A stretch of 64,000 nt of DNA from Streptococcus ratti FA-1 = DSM 20564 (GTDB taxonomy: Bacteria > Bacillota > Bacilli > Lactobacillales > Streptococcaceae), in contig NZ_AJTZ01000005.1 in assembly GCF_000286075.1 (NCBI RefSeq), positions 62,001 to 126,000 on the forward strand. Reading direction: 5' to 3'. A program made the position numbers and the translations under genes. Each line of letters opens with the position of its first letter. Position 1 is the stretch's first letter. Positions 8,224-17,672 of this stretch are shown here, in pieces. Below the pieces are notes generated by a model. That model saw nothing but the letters and a program-made list of their open reading frames with translations. It was not told the origin of the DNA and ran no database searches.

Positions 8224-9399
8224 ATGGAGAAGAAAAAAATAGCTCTAGCAGCTCTTTCTTTTGTCAGTGCAGCTGTTCTTGCGGCTTGCGGTTCTGCACC
8301 GGGCAGCTCATCAGATGCTGCCGGCAATAAAATCGGAGATACCGTTAAAATTGGCTATAATCTTGAGCTTTCAGGAGATGTAGCAGCCTACGGACAAGCT
8401 GAAAAACAAGGTGCTGACCTTGCTGTTGAAGAAATCAACAAAGCGGGCGGTGTTGATGGTAAAAAGATTGAAGTAGTTTCTAAGGATAATAAATCGGATA
8501 ATGGTGAAGCTTCAACAATCTCAACTAACCTTGCTACTCAAAGTAAAGTCAATGCTATCTTAGGCCCGGCAACATCCGGTGCGACAGCTGCAGCCAGTCC
8601 AAATGCTAATGACGCAGCGGTGCCGCTTGTAACACCTTCAGGAACACAGGACAGTCTGACTTACTCTAAAGGCAAAGTTCAAGAATTTGTTTTCCGTACA
8701 ACTTTCCAAGACAGCTTCCAAGGAAAAATTATTGCTAAGTATGCTACTGATACTTTGAAGGCTAAAAAAGTTGCGCTTTATTATGATAAGTCAAGCGACT
8801 ATGCACAAGGTATCGCTGATGCGTTTAAAAAAGCTTATAAAGGTAAAATCACTGTTGAAGATACCTTCCAAGCAAAAGATCAAGATTTCCAAGCGGCTTT
8901 AACAAAGTTCAAAAATAAAGAGTTTGATGCTATTGTTATACCAGGTTATTATACTGAAACTGGTTTAATTACAAAACAAGCGCGTGATATGGGCTTAAAT
9001 CAGCCAATCTTAGGACCCGATGGTTTTAATGATGAAAAGTACATTGAAGGTGCTGGTGCAGCTAATACAAACAATGTTTACTATGTATCTGGTTACTCAA
9101 CAAAAGTTGATTTAACAAGCAAGGCAGAAAAATTCTTAAAAGCCTACAAAGCAAAATACGGCGAAGAACCAAATATGTTTGCCGCTCTGGCTTACGACTC
9201 AGTTTACATGATTGCTGATTCTGCAAAAGATGCTAAGACATCAAAAGATATTGCAGAAAAACTTGCTAAACTGAAAAACTTTGAAGGTGTAACAGGTAAG
9301 ATGACAATTGACAAGAAACATAATCCTGTTAAATCTGCTGTTATGGTCGGTCTTAAAGATGGTAAGGAATCTACAGCGACAGCTGTTGAAGTCAAATAA
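8224..9399 (+). CDS. livK: Branched-chain amino acid ABC transporter, substrate-binding lipoprotein
   Basis: This 391-residue extracellular binding protein has a type II signal peptide with lipobox LAAC (Cys22), so it is membrane-anchored by a lipid. The rest is a periplasmic-binding type I (Leu/Ile/Val-binding) domain (VKIGYNLELSGDVAAYGQ). It delivers leucine, isoleucine and valine to the LivHM permease. It is first gene of livKHMGF, under a CodY box at 8159-8173. A hairpin after its stop codon (9426-9456) could raise its expression relative to the permease genes. Confidence 0.94.
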   Translation: MEKKKIALAALSFVSAAVLAACGSAPGSSSDAAGNKIGDTVKIGYNLELSGDVAAYGQAEKQGADLAVEEINKAGGVDGKKIEVVSKDNKSDNGEASTISTNLATQSKVNAILGPATSGATAAASPNANDAAVPLVTPSGTQDSLTYSKGKVQEFVFRTTFQDSFQGKIIAKYATDTLKAKKVALYYDKSSDYAQGIADAFKKAYKGKITVEDTFQAKDQDFQAALTKFKNKEFDAIVIPGYYTETGLITKQARDMGLNQPILGPDGFNDEKYIEGAGAANTNNVYYVSGYSTKVDLTSKAEKFLKAYKAKYGEEPNMFAALAYDSVYMIADSAKDAKTSKDIAEKLAKLKNFEGVTGKMTIDKKHNPVKSAVMVGLKDGKESTATAVEVK

Positions 9400-9425
9400 G
9401 GCAGGCTTAAACCTAAACAATGAAA

Positions 9426-9456
9426 ATCTGGGGAGCCATCTTCCCAGATATTATTT
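9426..9456 (+). terminator. Intercistronic hairpin between livK and livH
   Basis: ATCTGGGGA/TTCCCAGAT forms a 9-bp stem (one G-U) with a 6-base loop, followed by ATTATTTATTT. The T tract is interrupted, so it probably terminates partially or stabilises livK mRNA. Confidence 0.55.
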
Positions 9457-9482
9457 ATTTATAGAAAGTTTGGTAAAATTAT

Positions 9483-10352
9483 ATGCTCCAACAACTTATA
9501 AATGGTCTTATCCTCGGGAGTGTTTATGCGCTGTTAGCCCTTGGTTATACCATGGTTTATGGAATTATCAAGTTGATTAACTTTGCTCACGGAGATATTT
9601 ACATGATGGGAGCCTTTATTGGTTATTTCCTGATTACACAGTATCACCTCAATTTCTTTGTGGCTCTTGTCTTAACAATGGTTTTAACAGCTATTTTGGG
9701 AGTTGTCGTTGAATTTCTTGCTTATCGTCCTTTGAGAAATTCAACACGGATTGCAGCTTTAATCACTGCAATCGGTGTTTCTTTCTTCCTTGAATACAGT
9801 ATGGTCCGCCTTGTCGGTGCCAACAAACACGCCTTTCCGCAGACGCTTGCAACGGTTAAGTATAATTTTGGGCCAATCAGCGTCACCAATGTACAGCTGA
9901 TTATCTTGGGCGTCTCTATCTTTTTGATGCTGGCTCTGCAGTTTGTTGTCCAAAAGACCAAAATGGGGAAAGCCATGCGGGCAGTGTCTGTTGACAGTGA
10001 CGCGGCTCAGTTGATGGGGATTAATGTCAACAGTACCATCAGCTTTACATTTGCTCTGGGCTCTGCTCTTGCAGGTGCTGGCGGTGTTTTGATCGGTCTA
10101 TATTATAACTCTGTTGATCCTTTGATGGGAATGGTTCCTGGTATTAAAGCCTTTGTTGCTGCTGTTTTGGGTGGTATCGGTATTATTCCGGGTGCTGCTG
10201 TCGGTGGCTTTTTAATCGGTCTTTTGGAAACTTTTTCTGTTTCCATTGGACTTGCAAGCTATAGAGATGCTGTTGTTTACGCTGTTCTTATCATTATTCT
10301 TTTGGTAAGGCCGGCCGGTATTTTAGGAAAAAATGTGAAAGAGAAGGTGTAA
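9483..10352 (+). CDS. livH: Branched-chain amino acid ABC transporter permease LivH
   Basis: This 289-residue inner-membrane permease of the LivH family has about eight hydrophobic segments. The conserved start (QQLINGLILGSVYALLALGY) and the cytoplasmic coupling region (GKAMRAVSVDSDAAQLMGI) are present. It pairs with LivM to form the channel. It lies 83 bases after livK, beyond a hairpin, and 3 bases before livM. The ribosome binding site is weak (GAAAG about 19 bases upstream), which may keep its level below LivK. Confidence 0.93.
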   Translation: MLQQLINGLILGSVYALLALGYTMVYGIIKLINFAHGDIYMMGAFIGYFLITQYHLNFFVALVLTMVLTAILGVVVEFLAYRPLRNSTRIAALITAIGVSFFLEYSMVRLVGANKHAFPQTLATVKYNFGPISVTNVQLIILGVSIFLMLALQFVVQKTKMGKAMRAVSVDSDAAQLMGINVNSTISFTFALGSALAGAGGVLIGLYYNSVDPLMGMVPGIKAFVAAVLGGIGIIPGAAVGGFLIGLLETFSVSIGLASYRDAVVYAVLIIILLVRPAGILGKNVKEKV

Positions 10353-10355
10353 GCA

Positions 10356-11312
10356 ATGAAAAAAAATCTAAAAACAAATTTAAGCTGGCTTGCGCTGGTT
10401 CTTGTCATCTTTTTCCTTCTTTCAGGACTTATCAGTGCAGGTGTCATTGATGTCTACTATACTCAGATTCTTATGGGAATTGGAATCAGCATTATTATGG
10501 CCTTGGGAACCAATCTGGTTCTTGGTTTCTCCGGTCAGCTTTCTTTGGGACAGGCCGGATTTATGGCTATTGGAGCCTATGCCACAGCTATTTTGACAAC
10601 TCAAATGCCAACCTATGCTGGTTTTTACCTGTCCATTTTCGTTGGTATGGTAGTGACGGCTATTGTGGCCTTGGTTGTTGGGATTCCAACACTGCGTTTG
10701 ACAGGAGACTATTTAGCGATTGCAACCCTCGGTGTGGCTGAGATTATCCGCAAGCTGATTGAAAACGGCGGCAATCTGACCAATGGTTCCAGAGGTATCA
10801 TGGGAATTCTGAAATATACCACATGGCCGGTTGTCTTTATTTTCGTTGTCTTGATTACCATTTTGGTTCTTAATTATCTGAGAAGTCCGATTGGACGTGA
10901 GGTTATTGCTGTTCGTGAAGATGAGATTGCAGCAGAGTCTATGGGTGTCAATACGACTAAAATCAAAGTTCTGACCTTTATGTTTGCGGCTGTTATTTCA
11001 AGTATTGCTGGTTCACTTTATGTGGGTTATATCGGGACAGTTGCGCCAAAAGACTTTACAATCATGAAGTCCATTGACTTTCTGATTGTCGCTGTTCTCG
11101 GTGGTTTGGGTTCTGTCACAGGTACCATTGTTGCTGCAATTGTGCTTGGTGTCTTAAATATGTTCCTGCAAAATGTATCAGATATCCGCATGATTATCTA
11201 TTCCTTAGCGCTTATTCTGGTAATGGTCTTTAGACCGGGCGGCCTGTTAGGTACCTGGGAATTCAGTTTTTCAAAACTTTTCGCTAAAAAAGCTAAGGGG
11301 GGCAGCAAATAA
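10356..11312 (+). CDS. livM: Branched-chain amino acid ABC transporter permease LivM
   Basis: This 318-residue LivM-family permease is the partner of LivH. It carries the family features QLSLGQAGFMAIGAYATA and the coupling loop REVIAVREDEIAAESMGV, with about nine membrane helices. It starts 3 bases after livH with a GAAGGTG ribosome binding site and overlaps livG by one base (TAATG). Confidence 0.93.
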   Translation: MKKNLKTNLSWLALVLVIFFLLSGLISAGVIDVYYTQILMGIGISIIMALGTNLVLGFSGQLSLGQAGFMAIGAYATAILTTQMPTYAGFYLSIFVGMVVTAIVALVVGIPTLRLTGDYLAIATLGVAEIIRKLIENGGNLTNGSRGIMGILKYTTWPVVFIFVVLITILVLNYLRSPIGREVIAVREDEIAAESMGVNTTKIKVLTFMFAAVISSIAGSLYVGYIGTVAPKDFTIMKSIDFLIVAVLGGLGSVTGTIVAAIVLGVLNMFLQNVSDIRMIIYSLALILVMVFRPGGLLGTWEFSFSKLFAKKAKGGSK

Positions 11313-12076
11313 TGGCACTTCTTGATGTAAAAAATTTAACCAAGAATTTCGGCGGTCTGACTGCTGTCGGTGATGTTACCATGGAGCTCAATGAAGGTGA
11401 ACTCGTTGGTCTTATCGGCCCTAACGGTGCGGGAAAAACAACTCTCTTTAACCTTTTAACCGGTGTTTATGAACCCAGTGAAGGAAGTGTGACTCTTGAC
11501 GGGACACTTTTAAACGGGAAAGCACCCTATAAGATTGCGTCTTTAGGACTATCACGGACCTTCCAAAATATTCGTCTCTTTAAGGATATGACTGTGATTG
11601 AAAATGTATTGGTAGGCATGGGAAACAATCATAATCCTCATTTACTGTCCAGCTTCTTGCGTCTGCCAAAATTTTATTCCAATGAAGAAAAACTGCAGAA
11701 AAGAGCAGTTGAATTGCTGAAGATTTTCAACCTAGATAAAGATGCTGACACATTGGCAAAAAATCTTCCTTACGGGCAGCAGCGTCGTTTGGAGATTGTG
11801 CGTGCTCTTGCAACCGAACCTAAAATTCTCTTTCTTGATGAGCCTGCTGCCGGCATGAATCCGCAGGAGACTGCTGAATTGACGCAGTTGATCCGTCAGA
11901 TTAAAGAAGACTTTAAAATTACGATTATGCTGATTGAGCACGACATGAGCTTGGTGATGGATGTTACCGAACGTATCTATGTTTTAGAATACGGCCGTCT
12001 CATTGCGCATGGAACACCGCAGGAAATTAAAAACAATAAGCGTGTTATTGAAGCCTATCTGGGAGGTGAAGCCTAA
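11312..12076 (+). CDS. livG: Branched-chain amino acid ABC transporter ATPase LivG
   Basis: This 254-residue ABC ATPase has Walker A GPNGAGKTT, the LivG-type signature LPYGQQRRLEI in place of LSGGQ, Walker B ILFLDEPAAGMNP and the switch histidine in LIEHDMS. It is one of two ATPases powering LivHM. It starts on the last base of livM's stop codon and ends one base into livF, so the genes are translationally coupled. Confidence 0.94.
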   Translation: MALLDVKNLTKNFGGLTAVGDVTMELNEGELVGLIGPNGAGKTTLFNLLTGVYEPSEGSVTLDGTLLNGKAPYKIASLGLSRTFQNIRLFKDMTVIENVLVGMGNNHNPHLLSSFLRLPKFYSNEEKLQKRAVELLKIFNLDKDADTLAKNLPYGQQRRLEIVRALATEPKILFLDEPAAGMNPQETAELTQLIRQIKEDFKITIMLIEHDMSLVMDVTERIYVLEYGRLIAHGTPQEIKNNKRVIEAYLGGEA

Positions 12077-12786
12077 TGACTATGTTAAAAGTTGAAAATC
12101 TGTCTGTTCATTACGGCGTCATCCAAGCGGTAAAAGACGTTACTTTTGAAGTTAACGAAGGAGAAGTTGTCTCACTGATTGGCGCAAACGGTGCGGGAAA
12201 AACCTCCATTCTGCGGACGATTTCCGGTTTGGTTCGTCCAAGTTCAGGGAAAATTGAATTTTTGGGAAATGAAATTCAAAAGACAGCTACCCGTAAGATT
12301 GTTGCCTCTGGCCTTTCTCAGGTTCCGGAAGGACGCCATGTTTTTCCGGGGCTGACTGTTTTGGAAAACCTAGAAATGGGGGCCTTTCTTAACAGCAACC
12401 GCGATGAGAATCAAGCGCGTCTCAAGAGAGTCTTTGAGCGTTTCCCGCGTTTGGAAGAACGTAAAAATCAGGATGCAGCAACTTTGTCCGGCGGTGAACA
12501 GCAGATGCTTGCTATGGGGCGGGCTCTGATGAGTCAGCCTAAGCTGCTCCTGCTCGATGAGCCTTCTATGGGCTTAGCGCCAATTTTTATTCAGGAAATT
12601 TTTGATATTATCCAAGACATTCAAAAGCAAGGGACAACTGTTCTCCTGATTGAACAGAATGCCAATAAAGCACTGTCAATTGCGGATCGCGGCTATGTTC
12701 TTGAAACAGGAAAGATTGTTCTTTCAGGAACCGGAGAGGAATTGCTGGCTTCTGATGAAGTCCGCAAGGCTTATCTGGGCGGCTAA
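12076..12786 (+). CDS. livF: Branched-chain amino acid ABC transporter ATPase LivF
   Basis: This 236-residue ABC ATPase has Walker A GANGAGKTS, signature LSGGEQQMLAM, Walker B LLLLDEPSMGL and LIEQNA at the switch. It completes the LivGF ATPase pair. It overlaps livG by one base; a GGGAGGTG ribosome binding site lies inside the livG end. A second ATG at 12082 is an alternative start. The operon ends at the strong terminator at 12793. Confidence 0.94.
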   Translation: MTMLKVENLSVHYGVIQAVKDVTFEVNEGEVVSLIGANGAGKTSILRTISGLVRPSSGKIEFLGNEIQKTATRKIVASGLSQVPEGRHVFPGLTVLENLEMGAFLNSNRDENQARLKRVFERFPRLEERKNQDAATLSGGEQQMLAMGRALMSQPKLLLLDEPSMGLAPIFIQEIFDIIQDIQKQGTTVLLIEQNANKALSIADRGYVLETGKIVLSGTGEELLASDEVRKAYLGG

Positions 12787-12792
12787 AGAAGT

Positions 12793-12835
12793 AACAGGGG
12801 CTGAGCAGACTGCTTTTTCAGCCCCTGTTTCTATT
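12793..12835 (+). terminator. Terminator of the liv operon
   Basis: The perfect 12-bp stem AACAGGGGCTGA/TCAGCCCCTGTT occupies 12793-12804 and 12819-12830; only a short T-rich tail follows. Confidence 0.8.
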
Positions 12836-13038
12836 ACTGTCTCTCAGGTACAGGATCTGGCAATTGTGATTATGCTGGTCTTGTGTTCAGCTCTTGGAGA
12901 TTTTTGCAAAGTCTGGATTTTTGAATATGCAGAAATAGTTAACAAATGGTTTTTGAGCTCTCTCCTTCCTTTTTAGTGAGAGAACTTATTAACGTGTAAT
13001 TATGATATAATGAAAATAAAAGAGAGTGAGGTTTTACG

Positions 13039-13698
13039 ATGCCAGTAAAAGATTTCATGACCAAGAGAGTCGTTTATGTCTCTCCTGATACAACAGTAGC
13101 CAAGGCGACAGATATTATGCGTGACAAGAATCTGCGCCGTCTTCCGGTTATTGAAAATGATGTCTTGGTAGGCCTTTTGACCGAAGGAACAATTGCGGAA
13201 ACCAGTCCTTCAAAGGCAACCAGTTTATCCATCTATGAAATGAACTATCTCCTGAACAAGACCAAGGTTCGTGATGTCATGATAAAAGATGTGATTACAG
13301 TTTCAAAAGATGCTCGGCTGGAGGATGCTATCTATCTTATGATGGTTCATAAAATTGGTGTTCTGCCGGTTGTTGATGGCAGCCAGATGTCGGGTATTAT
13401 TACAGATAAGGATATTTTCCGTGCTTTTTTGGAAGTTTCAGGTTATGGCAAAGAAGGTGTCCGGATAAGACTTTTAGCTGATGATAAAGCCGGCGTTTTG
13501 GAACAGGTAGTCAAAATTATTTCTGATGACCATCTCAACATTCGCCGCATCGTTGTTGCCGACCGTCAAGTCGGCAAGGTCACTGTTGAAATTCAAATTG
13601 ACGGTAAATTTGATACAGATCTTCTTAGTCAAAAGCTGCATGGACAGGGCTTTGAAATTGAGTCAATTGAACAAACTGAGCGAAAAACAGACTTTTAA
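13039..13698 (+). CDS. CBS-pair and ACT domain protein (AcuB-like)
   Basis: This 219-residue cytoplasmic protein has two CBS motifs (about residues 1-60 and 75-135, the second starting VRDVMIKDVITVSKDA), followed by an ACT-like domain (IRLLADDKAGVLEQVVKIIS). CBS pairs bind adenine nucleotides and ACT domains bind amino acids, so it is probably a ligand-sensing regulator. The Bacillus AcuB similarity does not prove a link to acetoin. It is monocistronic, with TATAAT just upstream and a terminator at 13704, and follows the liv operon. Confidence 0.8.
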   Translation: MPVKDFMTKRVVYVSPDTTVAKATDIMRDKNLRRLPVIENDVLVGLLTEGTIAETSPSKATSLSIYEMNYLLNKTKVRDVMIKDVITVSKDARLEDAIYLMMVHKIGVLPVVDGSQMSGIITDKDIFRAFLEVSGYGKEGVRIRLLADDKAGVLEQVVKIISDDHLNIRRIVVADRQVGKVTVEIQIDGKFDTDLLSQKLHGQGFEIESIEQTERKTDF

Positions 13699-13703
13699 GA
13701 AGG

Positions 13704-13735
13704 CACTGCCGGTAAATCTGGCAGTGTTCTTTTTA
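13704..13735 (+). terminator. Terminator after the CBS-ACT gene
   Basis: The stem CACTGCCGG/CTGGCAGTG (one G-U) with loop TAAAT is followed by TTCTTTTT. Confidence 0.8.
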
Positions 13736-13781
13736 TGAGATTTTTGGTAAAATAGAAGTAATCATAATAAAAGGAAATCTA

Positions 13782-14420
13782 ATGACAAAAGGAATCTTTA
13801 TTTCGTTTGAAGGCCCGGACGGAGCTGGGAAAACGACGGTTTTGAAGGAAATTTTACCCAGCCTGAGAAAAATGACTGAAAATGAGGTTCTCTTAACACG
13901 CGAACCGGGCGGGGTCAGTATTGCTGAGAGTATTCGGGATGTCATTCTTGATGTTAAACATACAAACATGGATGATAAAACGGAACTCCTGCTTTATATG
14001 GCTGCCCGCCGCCAGCATTTGGTTGAGAGAATTCTGCCGGCACTCGAAAAGGGAAGCCTTGTCCTGGCAGATCGTTTTATTGACAGTTCAGTAGCTTATC
14101 AAGGTTACGGCCGAGGTCTGGATACAGCAGCTGTGACTTGGCTGAATAACTTTGCGACAGACGGCCTTAAACCTGACTTAACACTTTATTTCGATGTTGA
14201 CTCAGAAATCGGGCTGGCTCGTATTGAGCAAAATAAGGAGCGGGAAGTCAATCGGCTTGATTTGGAAAAGATCGATATGCACCAGCGCGTTCGTTCGGGC
14301 TATTTAAAATTGGCTGCTGAAAATCCTGAACGTATTGTAACGATTGATGCCAGCCGTCCGCTGAATGAGGTGGCTGAGGAAGCTTTGCTTGTGATTCAGC
14401 GAAGGTGTTTAAAAAAGTAA
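13782..14420 (+). CDS. tmk: Thymidylate kinase
   Basis: This 212-residue kinase phosphorylates dTMP to dTDP. P-loop GPDGAGKTT (residues 11-19), the DR(Y/F/H) motif [13 protein letters not shown] and TREPGG for dTMP binding are present. It has an AAAGGAAA ribosome binding site and is first gene of tmk-holB-ricT-yabA-rsmI; holB begins one base after its stop. Confidence 0.95.
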   Translation: MTKGIFISFEGPDGAGKTTVLKEILPSLRKMTENEVLLTREPGGVSIAESIRDVILDVKHTNMDDKTELLLYMAARRQHLVERILPALEKGSLVLADRFIDSSVAYQGYGRGLDTAAVTWLNNFATDGLKPDLTLYFDVDSEIGLARIEQNKEREVNRLDLEKIDMHQRVRSGYLKLAAENPERIVTIDASRPLNEVAEEALLVIQRRCLKK

Positions 14421-14421
14421 A

Positions 14422-15309
14422 ATGACTATTGATATGGAATTAGAAAAGCTGCAGCCTAAAATTTTTCAAGAATTCAAGCACATTTTAAAATCTGATAGGT
14501 TGAACCACGCCTATCTTTTTTCGGGAGATTTTGCCAGTTTTGAAATGGCGCTTCTGCTGGCAAAGAGCCGTTTCTGTGAACAGCCAGCAGACGGTCTTCC
14601 CTGTGGCGAGTGCCGTTCCTGCCGGCTGATTGCAGCAAATGATTTTTCGGATGTCAGGGTGGTGGAGCCCAGCGGCCAGCTCATCAAGACAGAAACCGTC
14701 CGAAGCCTCCTGCGGGAGTTTTCCAGCTCAGGCTTTGAAGGACAGTCACAGGTTTTTATTATTCGCGATGCTGATAAGATGCATGTCAATGCTGCCAACA
14801 GTCTGCTGAAATTTATAGAAGAGCCGCAGAGCGATTCCTATATTATTTTGCTGACCAGAGATGACAGTAAAATTCTGCCGACCATCAAAAGCCGCACGCA
14901 GATTTTTCATTTTCCTAAGAATACCGTTTATTTAACTAGGCAGCTGGAACAAGCGGGCCTGCTTAAAAATCAGGCTGAAATATTAGCTGATTTGGCTAAA
15001 GACTGGACCCAGGCAGAAGAATTTGCCCAAAACAGCAAGATGTTAGATCTGCTCAAAGCTTGTGAGCGTTTTGTGAGTCTCTTGTTTAAGAGCAAGGATC
15101 TTGCTTTCTTGGAAGGTGCACGGCTGACTCAGATAGCTGCTGATAAATCTGAGCAGGACTGGATCTTTCAGATCTTAACTCTTCTCTTGGCCAAACAATA
15201 TGAAAACAGAGCTGCTTTGGACTATTTAGAAGCTGTTTATCAAGCTAAGCAAATGTGGCTCAGCAATGTTAATTTTCAAAATGCACTGGAATATATGGTG
15301 ATCAAATGA
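14422..15309 (+). CDS. holB: DNA polymerase III delta' subunit
   Basis: This 295-residue clamp-loader subunit has an AAA+ core with the zinc-module cysteines (CEQPADGLPCGECRSC) and the sensor region NAANSLLKFIEEP. It works with DnaX and HolA to load the beta clamp. The Walker A is degenerate (FSGDFASFE), normal for delta'. It overlaps ricT by four bases (ATGA). Confidence 0.93.
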   Translation: MTIDMELEKLQPKIFQEFKHILKSDRLNHAYLFSGDFASFEMALLLAKSRFCEQPADGLPCGECRSCRLIAANDFSDVRVVEPSGQLIKTETVRSLLREFSSSGFEGQSQVFIIRDADKMHVNAANSLLKFIEEPQSDSYIILLTRDDSKILPTIKSRTQIFHFPKNTVYLTRQLEQAGLLKNQAEILADLAKDWTQAEEFAQNSKMLDLLKACERFVSLLFKSKDLAFLEGARLTQIAADKSEQDWIFQILTLLLAKQYENRAALDYLEAVYQAKQMWLSNVNFQNALEYMVIK

Positions 15310-16112
15310 TAGAAGTAATTGCTATTAAATATGAAAAAGCAGGCCGTATCAATTATGTACTGCCTGATCAAACCTATCAAGAAGAAGATTTTCTCATTGT
15401 CAAAAAACATAAGGGCAACCACTTAGCTCAAGTTGTTCGGGCTAATTTTGACATATCTGCCGATAAGCTGCCTGACACTGAACAGATGGACAGAGCTGTA
15501 AGAAGAGCAGAAGCTGCTGATATTGAGGCTTATCATAATAATTTGAGATTGGCAGAAGACAGTTTTCCTAAAGTCAGGGAGCTCATTCAAAAAAATCAGC
15601 TTGAGATGAAACTGATTGACATTGTCTTTCCTTTGGAGCGTGAACAGGTTCTTATTACCTTTGTCGCGGAGCACCGTGTTGATTTTAGGCAGCTTTTGAA
15701 AGATTTGGCCAATCTTTTTAAGGCTCGGATTGAGCTGCGTCAGATTAACAGCCGTGAAGAAAGCAAGGTTTATGGCGGATTAGGTCCTTGCGGCAGGGCT
15801 CTTTGCTGCTCGAGCTTCTTGGGTGAATTTCCGCCGGTATCGATTAAAATGGCTAAAAATCAAAATCTGTCTTTGAACTCCGGCAAAACAACTGGAATTT
15901 GCGGCCGTTTAATGTGCTGCCTAAGTTTTGAGGATGATTTTTACAGAGAATCTAAGGAAAAATTCCCAGATTTGGGAGCTAGTGTAGAGACCCAAAACGG
16001 TCAGGGTGTTGTTGCAGGAATTGATGTGATTTCAGAAACGGTCAAGGTGCGTTTTGATGAAAATCCTAGCCTTTTGACCTATGCTTTAGAGGAGGTTAGG
16101 GTCAATGGATAA
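15306..16112 (+). CDS. ricT: PSP1 domain protein RicT (YaaT)
   Basis: This 268-residue PSP1-domain protein carries the cysteine-rich block [15 protein letters not shown] and [13 protein letters not shown] that coordinates Fe-S clusters in the Bacillus RicAFT complex (known). It likely modulates RNase Y-dependent mRNA processing. It overlaps holB by 4 bases and yabA by 8 bases, so it is translated as part of this operon. Its presumed partner YlbF (RicF) is at 7428; the YmcA (RicA) partner is not in the window. Confidence 0.9.
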   Translation: MIEVIAIKYEKAGRINYVLPDQTYQEEDFLIVKKHKGNHLAQVVRANFDISADKLPDTEQMDRAVRRAEAADIEAYHNNLRLAEDSFPKVRELIQKNQLEMKLIDIVFPLEREQVLITFVAEHRVDFRQLLKDLANLFKARIELRQINSREESKVYGGLGPCGRALCCSSFLGEFPPVSIKMAKNQNLSLNSGKTTGICGRLMCCLSFEDDFYRESKEKFPDLGASVETQNGQGVVAGIDVISETVKVRFDENPSLLTYALEEVRVNG

Positions 16113-16437
16113 AAAAGATTTATTTGCGGCCTTTGACGGTTTTTCACAAAATTTAATGGAAACGTTGGCTGAAGCCGAAGCTTTGAAAAGACAGGTTCGG
16201 GATCTGGTGGAACAAAATGCAGCCCTGCGTTTAGAAAACAGCAAGCTCCGTGACCGCTTAAGCCAGTTCAGTCAGATGGAAGAAAGTGAGTCCAGCAGCA
16301 AGGGTATTAGTTTCAGGAAAGAAAATCTTGAAAATATTTATGAGGATGGCTTTCATATCTGTACCTTCTTTTATGGCCAGCGCCGTGAAAACAATGAAGA
16401 CTGTGCCTTTTGCATGGAATTATTGTATCGAGAGTAG
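16105..16437 (+). CDS. yabA: Replication initiation control protein YabA
   Basis: This 110-residue regulator has an N-terminal leucine-zipper-like coiled coil (about residues 10-55) and a C-terminal zinc-binding domain with the ligands in HICTFFYG...CAFC. YabA contacts DnaA and DnaN and restrains re-initiation (known in Bacillus). The start ATG follows GAGGAGGTT and lies inside the ricT end. Confidence 0.92.
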   Translation: MDKKDLFAAFDGFSQNLMETLAEAEALKRQVRDLVEQNAALRLENSKLRDRLSQFSQMEESESSSKGISFRKENLENIYEDGFHICTFFYGQRRENNEDCAFCMELLYRE

Positions 16438-16442
16438 AAGTG

Positions 16443-17309
16443 ATGCAAGTACAAAAAAGTTTTAAAGATAAAACAGGTTTCGGCACACTGTATTTGGTTC
16501 CGACTCCTATTGGCAATCTCAGTGATATGACTTTTAGGAGTATTGAGGTGCTGAAGGCTGTTGATATGATTGCGGCGGAAGATACGCGAAACACCGGTTT
16601 TTTGCTGAAGCATTTTGATATTGCTGCCCGTCAGATTAGTTTTCATGAGCACAATGCCTTTGAAAAAATTCCTGATTTGATCAGCTGGTTAAAAGAAGGA
16701 AAATCTTTGGCTCAGGTTTCTGATGCGGGGCTGCCCTCTATTTCGGATCCGGGGCACGATTTGGTAAAAGCTGCTGTAGCTGAAAGCATTCCTGTGGTTG
16801 CTCTTCCGGGGGCATCAGCTGGAATTACGGCTCTTATTGCCAGCGGCTTAGCGCCCCAGCCTCATATTTTTTATGGCTTTTTGCCGCGCAAAGCAAGTCA
16901 GCAGAAATCTTTTTTTGAAGAGAAAAAGTATTATCCGGAAACCCAGATTTTTTATGAATCGCCTTACCGCGTCAAAGATACGATGACCAATATGCTGGCT
17001 GTCTATGGCGACAGGCAGATAGTCTTGGTCAGGGAATTGACCAAACTTTATGAAGAATATCAAAGAGGACGGCTGACAGAAATTTTGGCCTATATTGCTG
17101 AAAATCCTCCCAAAGGGGAATGTCTTCTCATTGTCTCTGGCTATGAAAAGCAGGAGAATGAGCAGCAGCTCAGTGAGATTAATCTTAAAGATCTAGTTGA
17201 AGAGTTAGTTGGGGAAGGAATGAGGCCTAATCAGGCTATTAAAAAAGTAGCTAAAGACAATAACTTCAATCGTCAGGAACTGTATCAACTCTATCATGAA
17301 TTGCACTGA
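16443..17309 (+). CDS. rsmI: 16S rRNA (cytidine1402-2'-O)-methyltransferase
   Basis: This 288-residue SAM-dependent tetrapyrrole-methylase-fold enzyme modifies C1402 of 16S rRNA. Motifs: LYLVPTPIGNLSDMT, AEDTRNTG and SDAGLPSISDPG. I chose ATG 16443, not 16410, because the protein then begins MQVQKSF as in other streptococci, it follows a GAAGTG ribosome binding site, and it avoids a 28-base overlap with yabA. It is the last gene before the terminator at 17376. Confidence 0.93.
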   Translation: MQVQKSFKDKTGFGTLYLVPTPIGNLSDMTFRSIEVLKAVDMIAAEDTRNTGFLLKHFDIAARQISFHEHNAFEKIPDLISWLKEGKSLAQVSDAGLPSISDPGHDLVKAAVAESIPVVALPGASAGITALIASGLAPQPHIFYGFLPRKASQQKSFFEEKKYYPETQIFYESPYRVKDTMTNMLAVYGDRQIVLVRELTKLYEEYQRGRLTEILAYIAENPPKGECLLIVSGYEKQENEQQLSEINLKDLVEELVGEGMRPNQAIKKVAKDNNFNRQELYQLYHELH

Positions 17310-17375
17310 GACCGGCGCACAGCCATATCCTTAGAAGTGCAGACAAGTTTTATCAAACGGGAAGAGAAAATATAG

Positions 17376-17419
17376 AACTCTTAGAATTGTTGCTCTATCA
17401 GCATTTCTAAGAGTTTTTT
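17376..17419 (+). terminator. Terminator of the tmk-rsmI operon
   Basis: The perfect 11-bp stem AACTCTTAGAA/TTCTAAGAGTT is followed by TTTTA. Confidence 0.85.
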
Positions 17420-17468
17420 ATTTTGGCTCATGCAAAAAAAGCATCAGATAAATAGCTTTAGCTGACAA

Positions 17469-17485
17469 TGTTATAAAATATAACA
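17469..17485 (+). promoter_or_regulatory. GlnR box, distal
   Basis: TGTTATAAAATATAACA fits the GlnR/TnrA consensus TGTNA-N7-TNACA exactly. It is about 60 bases upstream of a -10 box (TATAAT at 17544-17549) that could drive amtB. GlnR represses nitrogen genes when glutamine is high (known). Confidence 0.9.
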
Positions 17486-17634
17486 TTATATGAATAAGGA
17501 TTATCTTCTTTTACAAGCAAATGAAATAAGCTATAAACCTTGGTATAATAGCAATTCAGAACTAACAGAGGATGTTATGTTTTCTGAATTTTTAGAAAAT
17601 TTTGCCAAAAACTCTTTTATTTTCTTGAAAAATA

Positions 17635-17651
17635 TGTTATGTTATATAACA
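17635..17651 (+). promoter_or_regulatory. GlnR box, proximal to amtB
   Basis: TGTTATGTTATATAACA is a second exact TGTNA-N7-TNACA site, overlapping an 18-bp palindrome (17637-17654). It lies downstream of the likely transcription start and directly before the AGGAGG of amtB, so GlnR here could act as a roadblock. The rest of 17310-17660 holds the rsmI terminator, the distal box and the promoter. Confidence 0.9.
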
Positions 17652-17672
17652 TAAAAGGAGGTGCTGATTGAA

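Noticed and set aside
17490..17654. A 54-codon ORF upstream of amtB
   Set aside because: It has no ribosome binding site, contains the -10 box and a GlnR site, and its protein shows no recognisable feature.
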